Origin: Pseudoalteromonas rubra
Lineage (GTDB): Bacteria > Pseudomonadota > Gammaproteobacteria > Enterobacterales > Alteromonadaceae
DNA length: 64,000 bases
NCBI RefSeq assembly: GCF_001482385.1
Contig: NZ_CP013611.1
Location: 1,488,001-1,552,000 of the forward strand
Direction of reading: 5' to 3'
Within the stretch, counting starts at the first letter, position 1; each line of letters opens with the position of its first letter. This document shows positions 28,214 to 37,416 of the stretch, in pieces. A program made the position numbers and the translations under genes. The notes under the pieces are model-generated. The model made no database searches. It was not told the origin of the DNA and worked only from the letters and a program-made list of their open reading frames with translations.

Positions 28214-30049
28214 ATGAAAAAAACACTGATCTCTTTAACGCTACTAGGCTTACTCAGTGGCTGCAGCCTGGATGGCGACGATGGACAAGCAGGTAAGCAA
28301 GGCCTGCAAGGTGAAACAGGCCAGGCGGGCACGGCGGGTGAAAAAGGCGATAAAGGAGACGCTGGCGCACAAGGTGAAACAGGCGCACAAGGCGAAACAG
28401 GCGCTCGCATGACAGGTGATCTGTCTGCACAACTGGTAGGCCGTGCCGTATTAAACGTAGCAAGCCCGGAAGGCGCTGCTGAAATCGTCGCTTATCACTC
28501 GACCAGTCAGCGTATCTTTGCGCTGGACAGCTCCGGAGACAGACCACAAGTCGCCGTGATTTCAGCCGCACAACTTGATGCCGATAAGCTCAACAAAGAC
28601 AATCAAGGTGTGATCACTAACACCAACCTCACCGTTACAGAAACGATCGCTGTCAGCGATGTGGTTGCCGCTGATGCAAACAGCCTGACAATTCATGGCG
28701 ACCTGCTCGCCGTTGCAATGGCGCGCGGAACTGGTGAAACCGGATTTGTGCTGGTCTATGATATTGCAGCACAAACGCCTCAACTGCTGAAATCAGTCGA
28801 AGTAGGTTACCTGCCTGATATGGTGACATTTAATCAAGATGGCAGCAAAATTTTGGTGGCCAATGAAGGTGAACCAGCGGACGACTATAGCGTTGACCCG
28901 CAAGGCAGTATTGCCATTATAGAGGTCAATAACGGTCAGGTTGCCGATCAGGCTACCCTGTTAGGATTTGAAGCCTTTAATGATCAACAATCCGAGTTAC
29001 AGGCCCAGGGCGTCGTGTTTGCCAACCCGACCGGGCGCACCATCAAGGGGCAAGCCATCAATACCAGTGTTGCGATGGACCTTGAACCTGAATACGTTAC
29101 TGTCAGTAAAGACAACCGCTATGCCTATGTCTCATTACAAGAGAACAATGCATTGGCAATCGTTGATTTAAGTGATAACTCACTAACAATAAAGGGCTTG
29201 GGTTATAAAGACTGGGGAAAGTGGACTTTGGATGCATCCGACAAAGATGGCGGCATCAATCTGCGTAGCTATCCCGGCTTGTATGGCATGTACCAACCAG
29301 ACACCATCGCCAGCTATCAGTGGCAAGGCGCGAACTTCATCGTCACAGCTAACGAAGGAGACGGTCGGGAGTATTTCTTCCCTGCTGCCGACGAAGCCGA
29401 GTGTACCGCGAATGGCGGACTAGAGTTCGATGAGGACGATGGTTGTCTGGCATATACTGACGAAATCCGTGCTAAAAACCTGACTCTGGCAGATAACTTT
29501 GCTTATATCAACAATGACAACGACGACCTGGGTCGTCTAAAAGTGTCCACTGTGATTGGCGATCAGGACAATGATGGCCAGTATGAAAAACTCTACACTT
29601 ATGGTGCACGCTCATTCTCGATCTGGGATCAACGTGGTGCCCAGGTGTTTGACTCTGGAGACGAGATCGTACGTATCACCACCGCGCTACACGGTGAGCA
29701 GTTTAATAATGATGAAGACGCCAATGAAGGCGATACGCGCTCAGACGCCAAAGGCGCTGAGCCAGAAGCGCTGACATTGGGCCAGATAGGTGAACGTACC
29801 TACGCCTTTGTCGGATTGGAGCGCATGGGCAGCATTTTAATCTATGATGTCACCAACCCATTCAATGTCACCTTTACCACTTACCTCATCAACCGTGGTC
29901 TGGAAGAAGGGGCTGACATTTCGGGAGATCTGGCACCTGAAGGGATGACCTTTGTAAGTGCTGAGCATAGCCCAACCAACACGCCATTGCTGATTGTGGG
30001 CAATGAAATTTCCGGCAGCATTGCCGTCTGGTCGCTGACTCAGAAGTAA
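28214..30049 (+). CDS. Lipoprotein with a collagen-like stalk and a choice-of-anchor I domain
   Basis: 611 aa. The signal peptide ends in the lipobox LLSGC (lipidated Cys17); Ser at +2 predicts the outer membrane. Residues 24-65 are 14 uninterrupted Gly-X-Y triplets, collagen-like but with few prolines and many charged pairs (GEK-GDK-GDA). From about 80 to the end is a choice-of-anchor I type domain, a beta-propeller-like fold recognised by EPEYVTVSKDNRYAYVSLQE, QPDTIASYQW and FIVTANEGDGREY. Acidic Asp/Asn-rich stretches suggest calcium binding. The stalk probably trimerises or holds the domain off the membrane (inference). It is monocistronic. Enzymatic activity, if any, is unknown. Confidence 0.88.
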   Translation: MKKTLISLTLLGLLSGCSLDGDDGQAGKQGLQGETGQAGTAGEKGDKGDAGAQGETGAQGETGARMTGDLSAQLVGRAVLNVASPEGAAEIVAYHSTSQRIFALDSSGDRPQVAVISAAQLDADKLNKDNQGVITNTNLTVTETIAVSDVVAADANSLTIHGDLLAVAMARGTGETGFVLVYDIAAQTPQLLKSVEVGYLPDMVTFNQDGSKILVANEGEPADDYSVDPQGSIAIIEVNNGQVADQATLLGFEAFNDQQSELQAQGVVFANPTGRTIKGQAINTSVAMDLEPEYVTVSKDNRYAYVSLQENNALAIVDLSDNSLTIKGLGYKDWGKWTLDASDKDGGINLRSYPGLYGMYQPDTIASYQWQGANFIVTANEGDGREYFFPAADEAECTANGGLEFDEDDGCLAYTDEIRAKNLTLADNFAYINNDNDDLGRLKVSTVIGDQDNDGQYEKLYTYGARSFSIWDQRGAQVFDSGDEIVRITTALHGEQFNNDEDANEGDTRSDAKGAEPEALTLGQIGERTYAFVGLERMGSILIYDVTNPFNVTFTTYLINRGLEEGADISGDLAPEGMTFVSAEHSPTNTPLLIVGNEISGSIAVWSLTQK

Positions 30050-30061
30050 CATGACCTGTCT

Positions 30062-30120
30062 TGTACTGTGGCTGCTCTGTGCTGTACATTAATCTAGATG
30101 TATAGCTCAGCCACAGTACA
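30062..30120. promoter_or_regulatory. 13-bp inverted repeat abutting the pfkA ribosome site
   Basis: TGTACTGTGGCTG (30062-30074) and CAGCCACAGTACA (30108-30120) are exact reverse complements. Within the 33-base loop TACAT (30085-30089) and ATGTA (30098-30102) form a nested stem. The right arm ends at the GGGAA just before the pfkA ATG (30130), so folding in RNA would crowd the ribosome site. It may also serve as the 3' end of the upstream lipoprotein mRNA, although no T-run follows, or as a protein-binding palindrome. Confidence 0.6.
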
Positions 30121-30129
30121 GGGAATTGA

Positions 30130-31140
30130 ATGACCAAAATTGCAATACTCACCAGCGGGGGCGATGCGCCCGGGATGAATGCCGCTATCCGTGCAATCGT
30201 GCACAGCGCTCAGCACAACCAGTATGATTGCATCGGTTTTTTCCATGGCTATAACGGCCTGTTAAACGATGAATGGCAAACTCTGACACATCGGGATGTA
30301 GCCAATGTCCTGCAATTTGGCGGCACTATTTTAAAAAGTGCCCGCTGCCGCGCAATGTGCGAACCACAAGGTCCAAAGCAAGCCGTCAATACACTCAGAA
30401 AGCACCAGGTTGATGCTTTAATTGTAATTGGAGGAGATGGCTCGTTTAGAGGACTTGAAGCGATACAAGCCCACTGGGAAGGTCAGGTTATTGGCCTGCC
30501 CGGGACCATAGACAATGACCTGGCTGGCACAGACAACACCATAGGTTTTGCCACCGCGGTCACGACTGGCACCCATGCCATAGATAAGATCCGCGACACC
30601 GCAAACGCCTTTGAGCGCGTGTTTATTGTCGAAGTTATGGGCAGACACAGCGGCCATATTGCCTTTCATGTCGGACTGGCGACCGGCGCGGAGGCCATTC
30701 TGTCATTCGAAAATTGTGATTCTGCTGATACCAAACAACAATTGGATCGGCTGATAAACCAGATCCAGGTGCAACAGCAATACAACCACGACAGCTTTGT
30801 GATTGTGTTAGCTGAAAACTTCTGGCCCGGCGGGCCTCAGGCCCTCAAAGCACAATTGGCTGAGCAGGCCGATATAGAAAGCGCAGTGTGTGTGCTTGGC
30901 CATATCCAGCGTGGTGGCAGCCCGGCACCAGAAGATCGGCTACTGGCCACAGAGTTGGGACTGGAAGCTGTCAATGCGGTAACGGACAACCGAACAGGAA
31001 TTATGATAGGCAAACAGGGCACTGCATTACACGATGTGCCTCTGTCACATGCGATCAGCGCCGCCAAGCCGGTCGACGCTCGCTGGATTAAGGCACAACA
31101 TGACGTACTCACCGAGTACTTAATCAAACACCGTAAATAA
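30130..31140 (+). CDS. pfkA: ATP-dependent 6-phosphofructokinase
   Basis: 336 aa, slightly longer than the ~320 aa typical of bacterial PfkA. It phosphorylates fructose 6-phosphate to the 1,6-bisphosphate in glycolysis. ILTSGGDAPGMN (6-17) binds ATP; GGDGS (101-105) has Gly rather than Asp after GGD, which points to ATP rather than pyrophosphate as donor. TIDND (126-130) holds the catalytic Asp, and MGRHSGHIA and IQRGGSP complete the sugar-phosphate site. Its 3' end overlaps the convergent nhaD gene by 21 bases. An inverted repeat lies directly before the start. Confidence 0.93.
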   Translation: MTKIAILTSGGDAPGMNAAIRAIVHSAQHNQYDCIGFFHGYNGLLNDEWQTLTHRDVANVLQFGGTILKSARCRAMCEPQGPKQAVNTLRKHQVDALIVIGGDGSFRGLEAIQAHWEGQVIGLPGTIDNDLAGTDNTIGFATAVTTGTHAIDKIRDTANAFERVFIVEVMGRHSGHIAFHVGLATGAEAILSFENCDSADTKQQLDRLINQIQVQQQYNHDSFVIVLAENFWPGGPQALKAQLAEQADIESAVCVLGHIQRGGSPAPEDRLLATELGLEAVNAVTDNRTGIMIGKQGTALHDVPLSHAISAAKPVDARWIKAQHDVLTEYLIKHRK

Positions 31141-32577
31141 CTCGGCGTTTAACCATAAATGCACCAGGATACTGGCGGCGTAGCCCAATGCTATCACAGG
31201 CGTCCATTTCAGGTGACCAAAAAAGGTATAATAGCCTCTGGCCTGCCCCATTAATGCCACGCCCGCCGCCGAGCCAATGGAAAGCAAACTGCCGCCAACC
31301 CCGGCAGTCAGCGTGATCAATAACCACTGGCCATGGGACATCTCGGGCTGCATTGACAGTACGGCAAACATCACCGGAATGTTATCGACCACGGCCGAAA
31401 CCACACCCAAGAACACATTAGCAGCCGTCGCGGACCAGTCACCATACAACACTTCTGACATCAGGCTCAGATATCCCAGAAAACCTAGCCCGCCGACACA
31501 CATCACGATGCCGTAGAAAAACAGCAAGGTATCCCACTCAGCGCGTGACACTTTCGCAAACACATCAAAAGGCACTACATTGCCCAGCGCCTTCAGACGC
31601 TCTTGATCGCCCGCCCGCTCTGCCTCTGCGCGCTTTCTGTCTAATGAATTGGGTAAAGTGGTACGTAGAAAATAGCCAAAAAACTGCAAATACCCCAGCC
31701 CCATCATCATACCCAGAACGGGTGGCAGGTGTAACAAACTATGGCAAGAAACCGCCGTGGCAATGGTCACTAAAAACAACACCATGATGCGCCGCGCACC
31801 GCGCTTAAGCTCAATGTGCTCATCACTGGCCGCAGGCTTCTTATTCTTTACGAACAAGCTCATGATCACAGCGGGCACCAGGTAATTAGCCAGTGCCGGG
31901 AAAAACAAAGAGAAAAACTCGGCAAAATGCACGATACCGGCCTGCCACACCATCAGCGTGGTAATATCACCGAATGGGCTGAATGCCCCACCCGCGTTCG
32001 CCGCCACAACAATATTAATGCAGCTGAGGTTAATAAATTCTTTGTCACCCTGACCTACTTTCATGGCGACCGCACACATTAACAAGGCCGTCGTCAGATT
32101 ATCCGCTATCGGCGAGATGACGAACGCCAGAAAGCCGCTGAGCCAAAACAAAGTTCTGAAGTTAAACCCACGACGTACCATCCATACCCGTAAAGCATCA
32201 AATAAGCGCCGCTCTTCCATGGCATTGATATAAGTCATCGCCACCAGCAAAAATAACATCAGCTCTGAAAACTCGAGTAAATTATGCCGAAAAGCATGCT
32301 CAGTCAGCTCAGGGATATCATGCATCACATAGTAGCCGCCGATCAGCATCCAGATCAGTCCGGCCGCCACCAGCACAGGTTTGGATTTACGCATGTGAAG
32401 CTTCTCTTCTAACATGACCAGAATATAAGCCAGTACAAAGATAGCGATACAGATCCAGCCAAGGGCGGCCGAGGTGAGATCGATGGGTGTTGCAACGTGG
32501 TTGGCCGCAGCCGATATCGCTATCGGGTGCCAAAGCATAAAGATTAAGGCGAGCAAAACGTAAAGCGAGTTTTTCAT
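31120..32577 (-). CDS. nhaD: NhaD-type Na+/H+ antiporter
   Basis: 485 aa with about 12-13 membrane helices in the ion-transporter superfamily fold. A signal-like first helix ends AISAAANH. Family blocks include ISPIADNLTTALLMCAV and NAGGAFSPFGDITTLMVWQAG (the polar hairpins carrying ion-binding residues) and VVDNIPVMFAVLSM. NhaD extrudes Na+ or Li+ for protons at alkaline pH and is common in marine gammaproteobacteria. Convergent with pfkA. The DUF368 gene lies upstream on the same strand but is separated by a strong terminator. Confidence 0.92.
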   Translation of the reverse strand: MKNSLYVLLALIFMLWHPIAISAAANHVATPIDLTSAALGWICIAIFVLAYILVMLEEKLHMRKSKPVLVAAGLIWMLIGGYYVMHDIPELTEHAFRHNLLEFSELMLFLLVAMTYINAMEERRLFDALRVWMVRRGFNFRTLFWLSGFLAFVISPIADNLTTALLMCAVAMKVGQGDKEFINLSCINIVVAANAGGAFSPFGDITTLMVWQAGIVHFAEFFSLFFPALANYLVPAVIMSLFVKNKKPAASDEHIELKRGARRIMVLFLVTIATAVSCHSLLHLPPVLGMMMGLGYLQFFGYFLRTTLPNSLDRKRAEAERAGDQERLKALGNVVPFDVFAKVSRAEWDTLLFFYGIVMCVGGLGFLGYLSLMSEVLYGDWSATAANVFLGVVSAVVDNIPVMFAVLSMQPEMSHGQWLLITLTAGVGGSLLSIGSAAGVALMGQARGYYTFFGHLKWTPVIALGYAASILVHLWLNAELFTVFD

Positions 32578-32715
32578 GTGTTATCAGGTCCGAAACAGGG
32601 TTAAAACGTGGTTAACTTGAGCGCGGCTACTTGATAGCACACTTTTCGCTCCGTCTGCATTCGACACAAGTCTAAGCCCACCGCCTTACTTAGAGTTGCT
32701 CTCCCCCGCCAGACA

Positions 32716-32752
32716 ACAAAAAACGGGTGTGTGAACACTGTCACACACCCGT
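32716..32752 (-). terminator. Terminator of the DUF368 gene
   Basis: ACGGGTGTGTGA (32723-32734) and TCACACACCCGT (32741-32752), loop ACACTG. On the minus strand the stem is followed by TTTTTTG. It separates the DUF368 gene from nhaD. Confidence 0.9.
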
Positions 32753-32799
32753 ATGATAAGATGATGAAATTTTATCAGTTGACCACAGTTCAGTGCCAA

Positions 32800-33753
32800 C
32801 TAAGCATCTTTACGGCTGATCCGCTCAATCATCAGGATCAGGGCTAAGCCCGCCAAAGCTAATAAAACGCAACTCATTACGTAAGGTTCCTGGCCGGATA
32901 AGCGAGCAAACTCTCCCGGCAACACATTTGCTTGCGTTAACGGCTTCTCTATCCCCTTGGAGTTAGTGTAAGTGGTTAACACTTGCTTCCAGGGCCACAA
33001 TAAGTTCAGTGAACCCAGCAAGAATCCACACAGCAAAGCAAAGGTGACCTGCTCAAAGCGACTAAGTAACCATGACAACAGACGTGAAAATGCCATCAGG
33101 CCGACCACACATCCCCCCAAGAACAAAGCGATCAACATCACCTGCATCTCATTGACCGCACTGAGTACATGGCCATACATTCCCAGTAATAATAAGATAA
33201 AGCTACCGGAAATGCCGGGTAAAATCATGGCACAAATTGCGATTGCACCAGCGGCAAAATAATACCAGGTCTGGGGCACCGCTTCGGCAGGCGCCAAAGA
33301 GGTGATCATATAAGCAATGGCCGCACCTGCCAAGCACGCACTTATGGTTGGCAGGCCCCAGCGAGAGACTTGCTTGCCGACATGAATAAACGAGGCGATG
33401 ATCAGGCCAAAAAAGAACGACCAAACAAACAGCTGATGATGCTCAAGTAAGTAAGTAATAAGTTTCGCCAAAGAAGCGGCACTGGTCAGCAAACCTGCAA
33501 ATAACACCACCAAAAAAGTGCCGTCTATATGTTGCCACGCTGCCTTTAATCCATTGCTTCGGAGTGTTTTAATGGCGTCCAGATTGACACTTTTAATTGC
33601 CCCAAGCAGACGGGCATAAATACCGGTAATAAACGCAATGGTGCCACCGGACACACCCGGTACTACGTCGGCGGCGCCCATACCTGCCCCTTTAAAAAAC
33701 AACCAGATAAAATCACGTTTGGTGTCAGTTTTATTGCTCAAAGCACTCTCCAT
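32800..33753 (-). CDS. DUF368 membrane protein, undecaprenyl-phosphate translocase (PopT-type)
   Basis: 317 aa with the start placed at MESALSNKTD (33753, after GAAGAAA); a longer frame from 33822 adds 23 residues that do not look like this family. About 9-10 membrane helices. Two inverted-repeat halves carry the family signatures GMGAADVVPGVSGGTIAF (about 25-42) and AMILPGISGSFILLLLGMYG (about 175-194). DUF368 proteins have been shown in Vibrio cholerae (PopT) to recycle the C55-P lipid carrier across the inner membrane, mattering most at alkaline pH. Terminated on its own; divergent from the DUF3530 gene. Confidence 0.9.
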   Translation of the reverse strand: MESALSNKTDTKRDFIWLFFKGAGMGAADVVPGVSGGTIAFITGIYARLLGAIKSVNLDAIKTLRSNGLKAAWQHIDGTFLVVLFAGLLTSAASLAKLITYLLEHHQLFVWSFFFGLIIASFIHVGKQVSRWGLPTISACLAGAAIAYMITSLAPAEAVPQTWYYFAAGAIAICAMILPGISGSFILLLLGMYGHVLSAVNEMQVMLIALFLGGCVVGLMAFSRLLSWLLSRFEQVTFALLCGFLLGSLNLLWPWKQVLTTYTNSKGIEKPLTQANVLPGEFARLSGQEPYVMSCVLLALAGLALILMIERISRKDA

Positions 33754-33875
33754 CGATTTCTTCGGCACGAGTTTACCGAAATTTTGTGGCGCTGCACATA
33801 GTGGCAACCAGAATGTCCTCAAGCTTTGAGGTAATTTGCCGATACAAGGGCATTAGCAAGATAAGGTGCGCAAAC

Positions 33876-34736
33876 ATGCTTAATTATTCCCGGTTTTTTC
33901 TGACAGTCAGTCTGATGATAAACCTGGTCGTGATAACACCGACTCAGGCCGCCGAGCACCAGAGTCCGCCGAGTAAGTCCTCACAATTTGACAGCGATCT
34001 ACGCTACTGGCTGAGCAGCGAAAAGCTACTAACGATTAAAGATGAAGAGCAGGAAATCTCAGTTTTATTCTCAGAATATATGGCCGCACCAAAACGTGGC
34101 ATCATTGTTTTGTTGCCAGGGCTGGAGCAAAGCCAGCTCTACAACAATGGCTTAAGTTACTTACATCAGGCGCTAACAGATGATGGCTACGACACATATA
34201 CTTTGCCGGTACCCGATCTCACAAGTAACGATGACCTTGCTACGGGTATCATTGACGGCCAGTCCAACGAAGTAAAAAGTTCGGCAATCCCAGTGCTCAG
34301 TGAACTGGCCCTGGACAATTATAAGGCCGCTTTGATTACAAGGTTTGAAGCCCTCTACAAAACGCTGGCGCTTCGTCAGCAGGAGCACATTGCCATAGTG
34401 GCATTTGGCAACAGTGCAGGTCTGTTTGCGGAGTATCTGGCCACTTTGCCCAGCGTTCGAGTCGATGCGCTGATCACCGTGAGCGCTCAGCTGGCCAATG
34501 CACAACGAAACAGCCATTTGCCAGCCAGTTTGTCACTGGTCGCGCCAGCCCTGCTGGATGTCTTTTACACGTTCGACAGCCCCCTGGTTCTGGAAACCAT
34601 AGACGATCGTCGCCGCTGGGCCAGACGCAACAGCAAGCTCGATTATCGCCAAAGAGAGCTTTTTGGAGAGCAGCATCAGCCTTTACAACATCAACGACTA
34701 CGTAAAGAATTAACCGGGTTTTTGCGCCGGCTTTAG
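33876..34736 (+). CDS. DUF3530 family exported protein
   Basis: 286 aa from MLNYSRFFLTVSLM (33876, after AAGGTG); a longer frame beginning at 33786 overlaps the DUF368 gene's leader and is disfavoured. The signal peptide (about 1-24) ends TPTQAAEH. The body resembles an alpha/beta hydrolase: GIIVLLPGLEQS and FGNSAGLFAEYLATLP, the latter at the place of a nucleophile elbow (G-N-S-A-G). DUF3530 proteins are of unknown function. It converges on djlA with only 18 bases between stops and no terminator. Confidence 0.8.
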   Translation: MLNYSRFFLTVSLMINLVVITPTQAAEHQSPPSKSSQFDSDLRYWLSSEKLLTIKDEEQEISVLFSEYMAAPKRGIIVLLPGLEQSQLYNNGLSYLHQALTDDGYDTYTLPVPDLTSNDDLATGIIDGQSNEVKSSAIPVLSELALDNYKAALITRFEALYKTLALRQQEHIAIVAFGNSAGLFAEYLATLPSVRVDALITVSAQLANAQRNSHLPASLSLVAPALLDVFYTFDSPLVLETIDDRRRWARRNSKLDYRQRELFGEQHQPLQHQRLRKELTGFLRRL

Positions 34737-34754
34737 TCTGAATTAGAGGCTGGC

Positions 34755-35624
34755 TTAACTGCTGCGTTTTTGTTTTAGCAGTTCATACGCGGACTGAATA
34801 CTCTGGCTTTTTCGCTTGGCAATTTCCATCATGTGCTCGGGCAGGCCCTGAGATACCAACTTGTCAGGGTGATGCTGTGCCATCAGTTTGCGATATGCGC
34901 GTTTGATGTCCTTGTCCGATGCACCATCACTGAGACCCAATACCGCAAGCGCTTCGCTCCGCGATACGGCTGATGATTGAGGTTCACGTGCCGAATCACG
35001 CTGTTGTCTTTGCTGACTCCCACTCTGGCGTTGCTGTGATTGCCATTGAGCACGCTGCTGACGAAAACGGAACTCAGCCTGATAGCGCCGCAGCAAGAAA
35101 TTAAATTGAGTCTGAGAAATCCCCAGATACTTGCTCACTTCGCGCAGCAGTGTCTGCTCCTGCTGTGATACATGGCCATCCGAAAACGCCATCTGAATTT
35201 GAATTTCCAGAAACAACTGCAATAAGTCATAACGCCTGGCAAAGGCTTCTCTGACTTCCCGTACCGCTTCTTTCACCGAAAAATCCGCTTCTTTGCCCGC
35301 TCTGAAGGCATGTTGTGCTTCGCGTCGATCATCACCTGCCAATGCCATTTCATCCATAAAAGCCGTTGCCGCGCGAATATGCACCTCGCTGACTCTGCCA
35401 TTTGACTTTGCGATATGGCCCATTACAGAAAAGCAGCTGGAGAAAAACAGCGCCTGGCGTTCACTGAGGTCGTCACCATTTAAAAAGCCCTGGAATCCGC
35501 CCACTTTGTCAAAATCCTGTTTCAGGCTTTTGTCGAACAAATGACCCAGATAAAAGCCGAGAATAGCCCCCAGCCATTTGCCAAACATAAAACCAAAGCC
35601 AGCACCCAGTAATTTACCCCACAT
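34755..35624 (-). CDS. djlA: DjlA, membrane-anchored DnaJ-like co-chaperone
   Basis: 289 aa from MWGKLLGAGFGFMFG (35624). A single N-terminal membrane segment with glycine repeats (about 3-27) matches the dimerising DjlA anchor. A TerB-like helical domain fills the middle (about 55-180), followed by a Gln/Arg/Ser-rich linker. The C-terminal J domain (about 220-289) contains HHPDK, the HPD motif that stimulates DnaK. Last gene of the leftward amgK-murU-djlA group; its start overlaps the end of murU by 11 bases. Confidence 0.92.
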   Translation of the reverse strand: MWGKLLGAGFGFMFGKWLGAILGFYLGHLFDKSLKQDFDKVGGFQGFLNGDDLSERQALFFSSCFSVMGHIAKSNGRVSEVHIRAATAFMDEMALAGDDRREAQHAFRAGKEADFSVKEAVREVREAFARRYDLLQLFLEIQIQMAFSDGHVSQQEQTLLREVSKYLGISQTQFNFLLRRYQAEFRFRQQRAQWQSQQRQSGSQQRQQRDSAREPQSSAVSRSEALAVLGLSDGASDKDIKRAYRKLMAQHHPDKLVSQGLPEHMMEIAKRKSQSIQSAYELLKQKRSS

Positions 35625-36291
35625 GTGTCTGCTCCACTGCACTGTTGATCTCAACTAACCGCTCAGGCGTGCCAATATCGTGCCATTGCCCCAAATACAG
35701 CTCCGTTGAAATCCCCCCTTGCGCCAGACCGGCTCTGAGCATAGGACCCAAAGCAACAAATTGTTCCTTCACTTGGTTAAAAAAGTTTTTGTGATACAAA
35801 CCAATACCTGCAAACGTATAAGCCTGAGTAGAGGCACTCTGATGTGCCAGTGGGAAATCTCCGTCCGGGTTATGAGGTGGGTTTTCTACCAATACCAGGT
35901 GTGCTTCACCAGGTAACAGGTGCAAACGAGACAAGTCATGCACAGCATAATCCGTATAAATGTCGCCGTTGATCACAATAAAGGTGTCTGCATCATCACA
36001 CAATAAAGGCAAAGCCCGGACGATACCACCTGCTGTTTCCAGCCCCCCTTCAGGTTCATCACTGTATTGAATAGACACACCAAACGCACTGCCATCAGCG
36101 AAGTAATCACGTATTTTTTCACCTTGCCAAGCCAGGTTAATGACGATGTCGGTGATGCCTGCATCTGCCAACCGTTTTATGTGGTATTCCAGTAAGGGCT
36201 TACCTGCAACCTCAAGCAAGGGCTTTGGCATAGTCGCCGTCAGCGGCATCATCCGCTTGCCTCGCCCTGCGGCCAAAATCATTGCTTTCAT
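35614..36291 (-). CDS. murU: MurU, N-acetylmuramate-1-phosphate uridylyltransferase
   Basis: 225 aa, a nucleotidyltransferase beginning MILAAGRGKRMMPLT (the G-G-T/R-x-M-x-P-L-T nucleotide site), with KPLLEVAGKPLLEYHI following and INGDIYTDY for metal binding. It converts MurNAc-1-P and UTP to UDP-MurNAc in the peptidoglycan recycling shortcut that bypasses fosfomycin-sensitive MurA. It overlaps amgK by four bases (36288-36291), matching the Pseudomonas amgK-murU pair next to lptD. Confidence 0.93.
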   Translation of the reverse strand: MKAMILAAGRGKRMMPLTATMPKPLLEVAGKPLLEYHIKRLADAGITDIVINLAWQGEKIRDYFADGSAFGVSIQYSDEPEGGLETAGGIVRALPLLCDDADTFIVINGDIYTDYAVHDLSRLHLLPGEAHLVLVENPPHNPDGDFPLAHQSASTQAYTFAGIGLYHKNFFNQVKEQFVALGPMLRAGLAQGGISTELYLGQWHDIGTPERLVEINSAVEQTHVG

Positions 36292-37319
36292 TTTTGTTGT
36301 TCCAGCTTAGCCTGTACCAAGGGTATTATCTCGGATTGCAAACTAGTTGCAAGCCATTGAAATGCCTCAACACACTTTGCTGTCTCATAAATGTACTGCA
36401 AAGTTGGCAGAATGTTATGTAAATAACCAGGCTTGCCATCTCGTAAATATAAACGCGCAAAGATCCCAGCCGCCTTGAGGTGGCGCTGTAACCCAGTCAG
36501 TGCCAGTTGCTCCTGGTATTTAGCAAAGTGACTATGCGGTGGCAGCAGCCCGGCTTCACGCAATACCTCAAAACTGTAACGTTGCAAATGGGCCAACTGC
36601 GCCTCAGGCAATCTGTAATAACAATCTTTAAGCAAGGATACCACGTCATACGTTACCGGACCCTGTACCGCATCCTGATAATCTATCACTACCCACTGGT
36701 GGTTGTGCCACATGAGGTTGCGACTGTGAAAATCCCGGTGCATAGTCACCTGCGTCTGTGCCAGCATATTACCGATCAGCGCCTGCTTCAGCTCGGTCCA
36801 TTGTTGGCACCAGATCTTCACTGGTTCAAAACCCAACCAATTAGTGAGTAGCCACTCACTGAATATATCCAATTCCATTTCAATAAAAGCCGCATCATAG
36901 GGCTTCATATGTGGGCTAGCTGGCAGGCGGGCAATGTCAGGCAACATATCAATCAAGGATTCATAGTACCCCTGCACCTCAGACGCTGTAGTAAGCCGGT
37001 CGGCCAGATGCTCAGAGCCCAAATCTTCTAACAACACAAACCCAAGCGCACAATCTGCCGCAATAATATGTGGCACCCTAATTTTGCCCTGACTAAACAT
37101 CGTGTTCAGCTCAACAAATGCCGTGACGTCTCCTACCTCAGGGGCCACATCAAGCAAAATAAACGACTGACTCTGGTGCGTAACACGAAAATAGCGACGA
37201 AAACTGGCGTCTCCGTCAAGGGCAGTTACCTGTTCCGGTAACGCATGATAATGATTGTGCAAAAAGGCCGCGCGGGCCTGCGCTCTTAGCGCAACCTCTG
37301 GTGACTGGCTTGGGGTCAT
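36288..37319 (-). CDS. amgK: AmgK, anomeric MurNAc/GlcNAc kinase
   Basis: 343 aa in the aminoglycoside-phosphotransferase (APH) fold. Catalytic loop MHRDFHSRNLMWH, with the Asp after HR, and the metal-binding VIDYQDAVQGP are intact. It phosphorylates MurNAc at C1, giving the substrate of MurU. It is divergent from lptD with 97 bases between starts, so the promoters of the recycling and outer-membrane operons share this gap. Confidence 0.93.
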   Translation of the reverse strand: MTPSQSPEVALRAQARAAFLHNHYHALPEQVTALDGDASFRRYFRVTHQSQSFILLDVAPEVGDVTAFVELNTMFSQGKIRVPHIIAADCALGFVLLEDLGSEHLADRLTTASEVQGYYESLIDMLPDIARLPASPHMKPYDAAFIEMELDIFSEWLLTNWLGFEPVKIWCQQWTELKQALIGNMLAQTQVTMHRDFHSRNLMWHNHQWVVIDYQDAVQGPVTYDVVSLLKDCYYRLPEAQLAHLQRYSFEVLREAGLLPPHSHFAKYQEQLALTGLQRHLKAAGIFARLYLRDGKPGYLHNILPTLQYIYETAKCVEAFQWLATSLQSEIIPLVQAKLEQQK

Positions 37320-37416
37320 TTTTCTTACTATTTCCTATTCTTAACTACTGTAATTAACACGCTTTTCATTTATCATGTCTGGCTTGAAAATGAATTTCGG
37401 CAAACAAGGTTGATAA

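Noticed and set aside
33786..33875. Longer start of the DUF3530 protein
   Set aside because: It runs into the divergent DUF368 leader, and the signal peptide begins properly at MLNYSRFF (33876).
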